Shown here one piece after another: positions 44,291-52,696 of a stretch of 64,000 bases of DNA. Under the pieces are notes generated by a model. It worked only from the letters and a program-made list of their open reading frames with translations. It did no database searches and was not told where the DNA came from. Source of the DNA: CAZVPF01 sp964628195 (GTDB lineage: Bacteria; Planctomycetota; Phycisphaerae; Sedimentisphaerales; Anaerohalosphaeraceae). The DNA lies in assembly GCA_964628195.1 (NCBI GenBank), contig CAZVPF010000003.1, forward strand, positions 62,001 through 126,000, in the 5' to 3' direction. The number at the start of each line of letters is the position of its first letter. The first letter of the stretch is position 1. Made by a program: the position numbers and the translations under genes.

Positions 44291-45547
44291 ATGCCTGTAT
44301 TTAATTTTGAAGCTCTCGACGCACAGGGAAACGAAGTAAAAGCCGAAATAGAGGCCTTATCAAGTAAAGAGGCCATCAGCAAGATACGCAACAAGGGTCT
44401 GTTTCCGACGAAAGTCAAGGCAAAAGGCGCCGCCAAGAAAGTAAAAGCGGGCGCTTCTGCCAAGGGCAAGTCCCGCAGGGGCTCCGGCGGCAAGGTGAAG
44501 CTAAAGGCAATAACCCAGTTTGCCCGCCAGCTTTCCACGCTCCAGGACGCGGGCCTGTCAATCCTGCGAAGCCTGCGCATCCTCGAACAGCAGCAAAAGG
44601 CCGGCACATTCAAAAAGGTGCTCGGTTACATGTGCGAGGACATCGAAGGCGGCTCGACACTGTCCGAGTCGATGGGCAAGTTCCCGCGAACTTTCAACCG
44701 GCTTTTCGTGAACATGGTTGCAGCCGGCGAGGTCGGTGGTGTTCTGGATGTCATTCTCAGCCGTGTCGCCGACTTTATGGAAAAGGACCAGCGCCTGAAA
44801 TCAAAGGTTAAAGGCGCTATGGTTTACCCGGCTGTGGTAATGAGTGCGGCGCTTCTTATCGTGCTCGGTCTTATGATATTCATCATTCCCACCTTCGCCG
44901 AGGTGCTCTCGGATATGAGTGACGGCGAAGAAGGGCTGCCGGCGCTTACCCAGATTCTCCTGAATATCAGCAACTGGCTGCTCGGCAGAAAGGGCCTGAA
45001 CGCCCTTATGGTCGTGCTGTTCCCGTTCGTTTTATTCACAATCGTCAAGCTGATTCGCCAGTTCCAGCCGGGCAGGTTCGTGCTGGACCATGTAACGCTA
45101 AAGACGCCCGTCGTGGGCAAGATAACGTATAAAACTTCCGTCGCCCGCTGGACCAGGACGCTTGGCACGCTCATCAGCGCAGGTGTCCCGATTCTCGAAG
45201 CGATCAACATTACCCGCGAAACCGCCGGCAACGAGGTCTACGCCAACATGCTCGGCAAGGTGCAGAACTCCATCCGCCAGGGCGACACGTTCGCCCAGCC
45301 GCTCAAGGCCTCAAAAACCGTCGACACTATCGTGGTCAACATGGTGGACGTGGGCGAGGAAACAGGTGACCTCGACAAGATGCTGGAAAAGGTTGCCAAT
45401 AACTTCGACGAAGAAGCGGACGTGCTCGTTTCGTCGCTGATGTCACTGCTCGAGCCGGTAATGATTATCGTGCTCGGAGCCCTTGTGGGGACCATCGTCG
45501 TGGCGATGTTCCTGCCTATGGTAAAAATGATAACGGTGCTTATGTAA
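44291..45547 (+). CDS. gspF: GspF inner-membrane platform protein
   Basis: A 418-residue platform protein with two GspF domains (about 75-200 and 280-405) and membrane helices near 175-200, 235-255 and 388-412. An unusual Lys/Ala/Gly-rich stretch (about residues 40-70) links the N-terminal segment to the first domain. CAGGAG precedes the ATG. The AAGEVGGVLDVIL and DVGEETGDLDKML signatures match the family. Confidence 0.92.
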   Translation: MPVFNFEALDAQGNEVKAEIEALSSKEAISKIRNKGLFPTKVKAKGAAKKVKAGASAKGKSRRGSGGKVKLKAITQFARQLSTLQDAGLSILRSLRILEQQQKAGTFKKVLGYMCEDIEGGSTLSESMGKFPRTFNRLFVNMVAAGEVGGVLDVILSRVADFMEKDQRLKSKVKGAMVYPAVVMSAALLIVLGLMIFIIPTFAEVLSDMSDGEEGLPALTQILLNISNWLLGRKGLNALMVVLFPFVLFTIVKLIRQFQPGRFVLDHVTLKTPVVGKITYKTSVARWTRTLGTLISAGVPILEAINITRETAGNEVYANMLGKVQNSIRQGDTFAQPLKASKTVDTIVVNMVDVGEETGDLDKMLEKVANNFDEEADVLVSSLMSLLEPVMIIVLGALVGTIVVAMFLPMVKMITVLM

Positions 45548-45601
45548 GGCCCGAACGTAAGAGACAACTGTAATAATTCTATATTGGAAAGGAAAATTAG
45601 A

Positions 45602-46630
45602 ATGAGTGCAAAAGCCCCGAACAAAAAAGCCTTTACTATCGTTGAGCTGCTGACGGTTATGGGTGTTATCGCCATACTGATCGGCCTGCTGGTCCCGGCG
45701 CTGGGCCTGGTGCGTGACTACGCCAAGGAGATACAGCAAAGGGCGCAGTTCCACACGATCGAAGCTGCTCTTGAAATGTTCAACAACGATTTCGGCGAGT
45801 ACCCGGAATCTTATGAAAACGATTTTGAAGCGTTTCCGCCGTCAATTTTAGGATCTGACACACATTACTACGGCGGAGCGCAGAAACTCGCCGAAGCCAT
45901 GGTAGGGCTGGACTTTCTCGGTTATCATCCGAATTCCCTGTTCCGCGCGGATAATTATTTCCTCTCAGATGACCCCTATGTAACCGGAACAAACATGGAA
46001 GCCCTGCCTGTCTATCATGCCGAAGTACCCGATGTAGAATACGCCAGTGGCACGACTCTTGAAACAGCAGCGGAAAATATCCAGGCAAGGAAAGGGCCTT
46101 ACATAGACCTCGAATACGCCAACGCCTATAAGATGTATGATATTTACGACATTGCTGATCTTACTGCCGCCGGCTTCAAAACTACCGACAGCTCCGATAG
46201 GAACCTTGCGTCTATTGTCCTGACCGATGTATTCACCAAAAAACGGGAGACGGGCCAAAAAACCGGCATGCCGATACTTTACTTCCGGGCAAGGGACGAA
46301 TACATCGAGCAGGACAGCTTAGCGGACACTGCGGGAGGTGCGGCTACTTATGACGACGATATTTATAATCTTGACGACAATCTCTTTACGCTGCAGCTCG
46401 GAACACCGGAAGGAATAGTTCACCCCCTTGTTGAAAACTCAACTGGGGTTACCGCCTCCTACAGCATTGATACTGATGACCTTGAGAGATTCGACAAGAT
46501 GATAATCAACCCGAAGGTTACGGCGGTAACCAGGCCTTTCCGCGCCGAGTCCTATATACTCATAAGCGCCGGCAAGGACGGGCTTTTCGGAACACCGGAC
46601 GATATCTTCAACTTCACAAAAGAACAGTAA
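45602..46630 (+). CDS. large GspG-like pseudopilin (342 aa)
   Basis: Class III signal peptide NKKA|FTIVELLTVMGVIAIL with Ala rather than Gly at -1, then a helix and a body of about 300 residues. This is more than twice the size of ordinary GspG. The C-terminus SAGKDGLFGTPDDIFNF resembles the calcium-binding loop region of GspG and recurs in the next paralogues. The ATG at 45602 follows AAAGGAAAA; a TTG at 45584 is rejected. Confidence 0.82.
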   Translation: MSAKAPNKKAFTIVELLTVMGVIAILIGLLVPALGLVRDYAKEIQQRAQFHTIEAALEMFNNDFGEYPESYENDFEAFPPSILGSDTHYYGGAQKLAEAMVGLDFLGYHPNSLFRADNYFLSDDPYVTGTNMEALPVYHAEVPDVEYASGTTLETAAENIQARKGPYIDLEYANAYKMYDIYDIADLTAAGFKTTDSSDRNLASIVLTDVFTKKRETGQKTGMPILYFRARDEYIEQDSLADTAGGAATYDDDIYNLDDNLFTLQLGTPEGIVHPLVENSTGVTASYSIDTDDLERFDKMIINPKVTAVTRPFRAESYILISAGKDGLFGTPDDIFNFTKEQ

Positions 46631-46662
46631 TACCTGAACGGCAAATATTAACGGGAGCGCAA

Positions 46663-47304
46663 TTGAAACACGGCCCGAAAAAACTGAAAGCCTTTTCGCT
46701 CATGGAGCTTCTGACGGCCCTTGCGATAGTAACTGTCCTGACGGCAATGGTCCTTCAGGTCGGCAGGCGCATGGTCCAGCAGGGCAAAGAGAGACTTACC
46801 GAAAGCTCCATCGGGATCATCGTAACTGCGCTTGAGCAGTATTACGAATTCTACAGCCGGTTCCCGTTCGAGGCCGTATTCGACCCGGATGCCACCCCGG
46901 AGCCGCTGTATTTTGACTACGAGGATTTAGAGGCGCATCTTGCGGACAGCTTAAATGCCGACAGTGTTGAAATAACCGAACCGGTTCCGAGTGAAGATAT
47001 TGACCCGTATGCTTCGAGTATAGCGCTGTTTTTCTCACTGGACAGGTATCCGCAAAGCCGCAGACTTATAGGGACCATAACAGAGAGCATGGTCAGTTCA
47101 CGGCTTGCCGACAGGCAGGATATGAAATGCAAGGTCAAATACTCCTCAGGCACTGACGAAATCCGCGGTTTGCAGGCCTTTGTCGACGCGTGGGGCAATT
47201 CGCTGCGCTACGAGTATGACAGTTCGGCTGACAGTTTCCCGTTAATAACCTCGCCCGGGCCCGACGGTGTATTCGGCAGCGGCGACGATGTAGCAAGCAG
47301 ATAA
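46663..47304 (+). CDS. GspG-like pseudopilin (213 aa), TTG start
   Basis: The start is TTG at 46663 with GGGAG 7 bases upstream; no ATG gives a complete signal peptide. The signal peptide is LKA|FSLMELLTALAIVTVL, with Ala at -1. The C-terminal SPGPDGVFGSGDDVASR is a variant of the shared SAG-DG-FG--DD signature. It lies 32 bases after the previous gene. Confidence 0.78.
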   Translation: MKHGPKKLKAFSLMELLTALAIVTVLTAMVLQVGRRMVQQGKERLTESSIGIIVTALEQYYEFYSRFPFEAVFDPDATPEPLYFDYEDLEAHLADSLNADSVEITEPVPSEDIDPYASSIALFFSLDRYPQSRRLIGTITESMVSSRLADRQDMKCKVKYSSGTDEIRGLQAFVDAWGNSLRYEYDSSADSFPLITSPGPDGVFGSGDDVASR

Positions 47305-47327
47305 CCTTATATTAATAAGGGGAAAAA

Positions 47328-48308
47328 ATGTATAACAATACAACAATGACGAAAGCAAAAGAGGGCTTTACGCTTATCGAGCTTCTCGTGGTCATGAGCA
47401 TTATCGCGTTGCTTATCGGTATACTCGTGCCGGGCATGCGCGGCGTAACAAAGATGGCCAAAGAGCTCAAGCAGAAGTCGTACTTTCACAACATGGATGT
47501 GGGGCTTAATCTTTTCCGCGAGGACTTCGGCAACTTCCCGTCCTCCGATGCGCAAGGCAGCGGCGGCAACGGCCAGATCACCGGTGCACACCACCTTGCC
47601 GAGGCAATGGTTGGCAGGGACGGGCGAGGCTTCGAGCCGACCCAGAACAGGATATGGAACTATCCCGGCCAGGCCGACGCGAGAACCCCCGACGACCTTT
47701 ACCAGACCGACAGTGACGACTCGCTCGAAAGGCGCAAGGAACTTTATATCGACCCCAAGGACATGGGACTTGTGGACCTTTCGGAGATTTACAGTGACAT
47801 TAAAGTTAATGACGGGGATTATACATGTTACGATTCGACGACGGGTCCGGCACCGGTGTTCACTGACGTGTTCGAGCGCAGGATGGCCGAAACGGCAGCC
47901 GGGGACAAGCTCAAAGTCGGAACACCTATTGTTTACTTTGTCGCCGACGACACCAGCAGTCTTTTCCGTGAAATGGAGGACAAGCCCTCTACCCCGTTTA
48001 ACGAAACCACGGAAACTTCAATGTGGATTTACGACTACCAGGACAATCAGTGCATTTTCAACCTGCCCGGCCTGAAGGACGGAAGCCAGCATAAGTATGA
48101 TTTCGAATACCAGGAGGGCGACCCGGCGATGCACGGTAACGACCTTTTTTACGAGGCGATCACCAACCCGGAAGCGACCCGGCAAAGCACCGTCAACAGT
48201 TCTATATATTTCCGCAAGCCCTACAATGCTCGTTCGTTTTTGCTGATATCTGCGGGCTGGGACGGCATATTCGGTACAAAAGACGACGTTCAGAATTTCG
48301 GAGAATAA
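47328..48308 (+). CDS. large GspG-like pseudopilin (326 aa)
   Basis: Signal peptide EG|FTLIELLVVMSIIALLIG, then a long body with the paralogous GAHHLAEAMVGRDGRGF segment (compare GAQKLAEAMVGLDFLGY in the first copy) and C-terminus SAGWDGIFGTKDDVQNF. AAGGGGA precedes the ATG. Confidence 0.82.
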   Translation: MYNNTTMTKAKEGFTLIELLVVMSIIALLIGILVPGMRGVTKMAKELKQKSYFHNMDVGLNLFREDFGNFPSSDAQGSGGNGQITGAHHLAEAMVGRDGRGFEPTQNRIWNYPGQADARTPDDLYQTDSDDSLERRKELYIDPKDMGLVDLSEIYSDIKVNDGDYTCYDSTTGPAPVFTDVFERRMAETAAGDKLKVGTPIVYFVADDTSSLFREMEDKPSTPFNETTETSMWIYDYQDNQCIFNLPGLKDGSQHKYDFEYQEGDPAMHGNDLFYEAITNPEATRQSTVNSSIYFRKPYNARSFLLISAGWDGIFGTKDDVQNFGE

Positions 48309-48345
48309 CCCGGCAGGCGGCTTAACCGCCGGGAAAGGAAAGAAA

Positions 48346-49299
48346 ATGAAAAATATAATACCACGGAAAAGCGAAAGAGGTTTTACACTTATCGAGATAA
48401 TGACCGCTGTCGGTATCGTCGCGGTGCTTCTGGCGCTGCTTATACCCGCGCTGGGGCTGGTGCGTGAAACGGCAATGGAAGCAAAGCAGCGGGCACAGTT
48501 CCACGCGATCGATATATCACTCGAAACCTTTAAGCTGGACTACGGCGACTACCCGGAGTCGACAGACAACCAAAGGGACCTGGCTTTAGGCACACACCCC
48601 CCTACGCACAACGACCTTTATTATTGCGGGGCACAAAAGCTCGCCGAAGCAGTTGTCGGATGGGACGGGTTCGGATTTCACAGGGATTCTATATTTGACG
48701 CCGCAGGTCAGGACTGGAATGATGAACTTGTATATTTGGACTGGAATGACCCGGCTCTTACCCAGGATGAAATAGATGACAACATTGCAGAAAGGACCGG
48801 CCCTTATATCGAGCTTGAAAAAGCGAACGCCACGCTGCTTAACGATATCGTTTACGACTGGCAGTTCAATGACGCCAGCTGGAACAACGGGATCGAACGC
48901 GAGACTTTTATTTTAAGCGATATGTACGGAGCTACAAAAAATATTACGACCGACAAGAAAGCAGGTATGCCCATTCTTTATTACAAGTCGTCGGGCAAAC
49001 CAAAGCACGTACCCGGCAGTTATGATTACTCGCTGGGAACGGGCGTACAAACCTGCACTTTCAATGTGCTGGACAATGCTTCAATAGTATATATTGACAC
49101 CCAGAACGACACGGTACACCCGATGAATGGTTACGACTCAGGCGATTGGGCCCTTTTCTATCAAATGACGAGTAATCCGAATTATACAAATCCGCAGAGA
49201 CCCTATAACGCCGAGACTTATATATTGCAGTCCGCCGGCCCGGACGGTTTGTATGGAACAATGGACGATGTGTTCAACTTTGAAAAACAGAGTAAGTAA
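48346..49299 (+). CDS. large GspG-like pseudopilin (317 aa)
   Basis: Signal peptide RG|FTLIEIMTAVGIVAVLLAL followed by LIPALGLVRETAMEAKQRAQ, close to the first copy in this locus. It shares GAQKLAEAVVGWDGFGF, GPYIELEKANATL and the C-terminal SAGPDGLYGTMDDVFNF. GAAAGGAAAG precedes the ATG. It probably arose by local duplication. Confidence 0.82.
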   Translation: MKNIIPRKSERGFTLIEIMTAVGIVAVLLALLIPALGLVRETAMEAKQRAQFHAIDISLETFKLDYGDYPESTDNQRDLALGTHPPTHNDLYYCGAQKLAEAVVGWDGFGFHRDSIFDAAGQDWNDELVYLDWNDPALTQDEIDDNIAERTGPYIELEKANATLLNDIVYDWQFNDASWNNGIERETFILSDMYGATKNITTDKKAGMPILYYKSSGKPKHVPGSYDYSLGTGVQTCTFNVLDNASIVYIDTQNDTVHPMNGYDSGDWALFYQMTSNPNYTNPQRPYNAETYILQSAGPDGLYGTMDDVFNFEKQSK

Positions 49300-49325
49300 A
49301 CAGTAACCTTAGTGCCCGGAAACGG

Positions 49326-50201
49326 ATGTTTATGAAACCGGTGGTACAAAAAAGACATAAAGGCTTTACGCTCCAGGAAGTGCTTGTCGCAGCGGCGGTC
49401 GTGGTTATCATGATGGGTATCGCGATCCCCGCGACCCGGCAGATAATGAAGTCCTTCCGCTCCGAAAAGGGCCTGCGAAGTGTGATAAACGCAGCGCTTA
49501 CCTCCGCACGGGCAAGGGCCGCAAGCGAAAGCAAATACGCAGGCGTCCGCTTCCAGCAGGACAAAAATGGCCGGCAGTATATGATTTTCATAATTGAAAA
49601 CAGCGACCCGACATATATACCTTCCGATGATGTTGCTTTAAGCTGCGCTTTCAAAGCAGTCGACGGAGTCAACCCTGTAAAACTCCCTGCGTCCGTAGGC
49701 GTTATGTCATTAAAAGTTCGCAGCGACCATGCAAATATAGACCCCGACCCGGCAAATCCTGAAGTGGACGTTACCGACGCGATTTTGGATAACACGTTTC
49801 CTGCAAATATGCTGGACGGCAAAAACATAAATTTCACCGACGCGACCACGTTTTCAATTATTTTCAGTCCGCAGGGCATGCTTGCGATGCAGCCGGTCCT
49901 TATCTGGCCCAAACAACCTTTGCCATCAAACCAGACGAACGATCTCAAAGACAGCGTTTTTAACAACTACAACAACGTTTACGACGACGACCCGGAAAAC
50001 CCGGCGATGTTTTTAATGGACGCCTATCCTGACCGCGGGCTGGGCCAGGAGAAATCGCGGCAGCAGTTCGTTATCTTCAACAAGGAAGACTACGACAGCG
50101 CGCCGGTGGGATCAAAATACAGCGAGTACATAGAGAACCTTGAACCGCTGTACGTAAGCCCCTACACGGGCAGGATAATCAATACGAAAACTCAGAATTG
50201 A
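49326..50201 (+). CDS. GspH-like minor pseudopilin (291 aa)
   Basis: Signal peptide HKG|FTLQEVLVAAAVVVIM, then a helix with LRSVINAALTSARARAASES, as in GspH/FimT proteins (which sort short DNA- or tip-facing minor subunits). It is larger than usual for GspH (about 170). The start could be ATG at 49326 or 49332. Confidence 0.75.
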   Translation: MFMKPVVQKRHKGFTLQEVLVAAAVVVIMMGIAIPATRQIMKSFRSEKGLRSVINAALTSARARAASESKYAGVRFQQDKNGRQYMIFIIENSDPTYIPSDDVALSCAFKAVDGVNPVKLPASVGVMSLKVRSDHANIDPDPANPEVDVTDAILDNTFPANMLDGKNINFTDATTFSIIFSPQGMLAMQPVLIWPKQPLPSNQTNDLKDSVFNNYNNVYDDDPENPAMFLMDAYPDRGLGQEKSRQQFVIFNKEDYDSAPVGSKYSEYIENLEPLYVSPYTGRIINTKTQN

Positions 50202-50210
50202 CGAAAAGTT

Positions 50211-51584
50211 ATGCGTAATATACTAACACAAAAAGGTTTTTCGCTTACCGAGGTCCTGATGGCCGCGGGGATTCTCGCCATAGGCTTTATGCTGGTGGCC
50301 ACGACTTTCCCGGTGGGCGTTGCGCTTACGGCAAGGGCGACGGAGCGAACCATCGCCGCGCAGGTCGCTAACGAGGCTTTCGCGAAAATCAAGCTCTACG
50401 GCATCGAGCCCAACCCGGACGGAAACCCCGTCTGCGTGGACTTTTACGACATCGCGGGCAGGTTCTACACGGACAATGACAGTATCGGCGCAAACGAGGA
50501 ATCATACGCCGATAAAATGTTCGCCTTTCCGAGTGTGCACAGTTATCTCAGACCCGAGGACAAAAAATACCACTGGTCGGCACTGTGCAGGTATGTCGAC
50601 GCGAGCACTGCACAGGTAACCGTTTTCGTCAGCCGCCTGACCGGCGCCGGGCAGGTTCTTTATCCTCATCCGTTCGACCCGAAGAATCCAGATCTTTACG
50701 TCGAAAGACCGCGGCCTATAAGGATAAAGATAGATTCTGACGCAGCCGATCTGACTCAAAACGAAATTCTCGTCCATGACGATGATTATATTGTCGCAGC
50801 AGATGAAGTGCCGCTGTGCGAATATATCGAAGGCGAATGCACACTTATTGAAGAATCAACGGGGATACCGCTTATTGTTATCGAAAAAAGCGATTACATT
50901 AACGACGACCCCTCTGCCGGCGACCCGCCCAGGAAACTGACACTTTCTAAAGCCTCGCCGGTCAGTGGTGATTTTTATGTTTACGCAATACCCAAATCCT
51001 CCACAGGCAACAACCGTTACCCGTGCATCCATACCGCACAATATACGATTACAAACCCAACTGTCGAGCCGGTAAGTAAAAAGGTTCCCGGCGACCCGGA
51101 TGTATGCTTTATTTTGCGGTGGGATTACACTGCCGATGCTGCGGTTGACTACGACCGCGGGCCCGATCTCGACCTTGTTGTCACACGGGACGACGGAACG
51201 GATCAGGAAACACTGCCAGATTATACCGACGCAGACGGGGACCTGGTTTACGAATTCGGCCCTACCCCGATTTTCGGCGGGATAATGACACACGATGACA
51301 GCGGGGACTACGAATATCTCGATCCTGACGGAGAACCGAAAACCCGCGGCGACGGCGGCGGGCCGGAGAGAATATACTGGCCCTTATTCGAAGACTCAGC
51401 TTACTACACCATAACCGTAGTCGACACCGGAAATCCTGCAGGATGGAGCGGAACACTGAACTCCTACACACTTGAAATATATATAAACGGAACACTCGCT
51501 GACAGTAAAACACAGTCAGATTTTACGGGTATGCCCGATAACTGGACAATCGATCCGAGTACTTATGAATTACTATTACCATAA
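50211..51584 (+). CDS. GspI-like minor pseudopilin with C-terminal beta-sandwich (457 aa)
   Basis: Signal peptide QKG|FSLTEVLMAAGILAIGF, a GspI-like N-terminal domain and a long C-terminal extension. From about residue 300 the segment (CFILRWDYTADAAVDYDRGP to SGTLNSYTLEIYINGTL) resembles small beta-sandwich domains of the pre-peptidase C-terminal / P-domain kind, rich in Asp. The GspI call rests on position and size of the helical part. It overlaps the next gene by 20 bases. Confidence 0.7.
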   Translation: MRNILTQKGFSLTEVLMAAGILAIGFMLVATTFPVGVALTARATERTIAAQVANEAFAKIKLYGIEPNPDGNPVCVDFYDIAGRFYTDNDSIGANEESYADKMFAFPSVHSYLRPEDKKYHWSALCRYVDASTAQVTVFVSRLTGAGQVLYPHPFDPKNPDLYVERPRPIRIKIDSDAADLTQNEILVHDDDYIVAADEVPLCEYIEGECTLIEESTGIPLIVIEKSDYINDDPSAGDPPRKLTLSKASPVSGDFYVYAIPKSSTGNNRYPCIHTAQYTITNPTVEPVSKKVPGDPDVCFILRWDYTADAAVDYDRGPDLDLVVTRDDGTDQETLPDYTDADGDLVYEFGPTPIFGGIMTHDDSGDYEYLDPDGEPKTRGDGGGPERIYWPLFEDSAYYTITVVDTGNPAGWSGTLNSYTLEIYINGTLADSKTQSDFTGMPDNWTIDPSTYELLLP

Positions 51585-52683
51585 CAAAAAAGCATTTACC
51601 ATAACAGAGCTTCTCGTGGCCATCGCCCTGCTTGCGGGGATCATGGTCGGTTCGGGGCTGGTGTTCAGCAAGGCCGTCGAGACCCAGCAGATATCCAGCG
51701 CGACATCGGAAATAACCCAGAAGTACCAGGCAATCTGCAGGCAGCTTGACACCGACTTCGGCGGACTCCGCAAAGACGGCGAAATTTTCCTTGTATGGAT
51801 GCCGGTTTGGGACCCGGAACGTGAGCGCTATGTAAATTTCGACAGGATCATGTTCTTTGCAGACGGCAGCTTTCAATCTTATACAAACCCGGACCTGCTG
51901 CCAGGGAATCGTGCAAGGTTAAATTACATGATAGCCAGAAATTCCGAGGATTACAGGCCGCAGGATTGGGATTCCGTAAATGGCAGATTTTATATGGACA
52001 AGCAAGAAAGAATACTTGCACGAAGCCAACATTTTTACACTGCAGAGGTCGGCCTCGACGTATTCCCTGACATGGGCGGTTGGAATATCGATGAATTTCA
52101 AGATAATGAAGAATCTCTCGAATATCAAACAATGACAATGAATGACTGGGTAAACCTATTCGACACAGGGCCTGGGCCAAGCCCTGAAAAGAGTGACATT
52201 ATGGCTATTATTACAGATATTATATTGTTACTGGACCCTGATACCGAAACACCTTACGGCACGATAGCTCCGGCTGACAACAGACCGATGGGTACACTTG
52301 CCGACCTTGACGATATTTCCACCTATCATAACATATTGGCTCCGGGCATCAGTGAATTCAAGATTCAAGCTTGGTATGAACCAGAACAGAGATGGTTTCC
52401 TGAAGTAAATCCGGACAATGATGTTGCAGGCGACTTAACAGATTCAGACTTCGAGTATGATACAACAGATACTACAAAGCTTTCGGGTGAAAGTTTAGGC
52501 ATCTGGTACCCCTTTGGATATATCGGTTCATGGTCTGTGCCTACAGTCTTTCCTATGGATTCGGCAAGCTTTGACAATATCCCCGGTCTGGGTAAGGCTT
52601 TCAAGTTCACTTTCACGATTCATGACAGCGGGGGAGTTTTTCCGGATGGTAAAACTTTCAGTCATATAGTTTATATTGATTAA
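51565..52683 (+). CDS. GspJ-like minor pseudopilin (372 aa)
   Basis: Signal peptide NKKA|FTITELLVAIALLAGIMVG with Ala at -1. The following QISSATSEITQKYQAICRQL helix and the order after H and I suggest GspJ. It is longer than typical GspJ (about 200). The ATG lies inside the end of the previous gene, implying coupling. The 3' half is visibly AT-rich. Confidence 0.75.
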   Translation: MNYYYHNKKAFTITELLVAIALLAGIMVGSGLVFSKAVETQQISSATSEITQKYQAICRQLDTDFGGLRKDGEIFLVWMPVWDPERERYVNFDRIMFFADGSFQSYTNPDLLPGNRARLNYMIARNSEDYRPQDWDSVNGRFYMDKQERILARSQHFYTAEVGLDVFPDMGGWNIDEFQDNEESLEYQTMTMNDWVNLFDTGPGPSPEKSDIMAIITDIILLLDPDTETPYGTIAPADNRPMGTLADLDDISTYHNILAPGISEFKIQAWYEPEQRWFPEVNPDNDVAGDLTDSDFEYDTTDTTKLSGESLGIWYPFGYIGSWSVPTVFPMDSASFDNIPGLGKAFKFTFTIHDSGGVFPDGKTFSHIVYID

Positions 52684-52696
52684 CAGGAGCTGAAAA

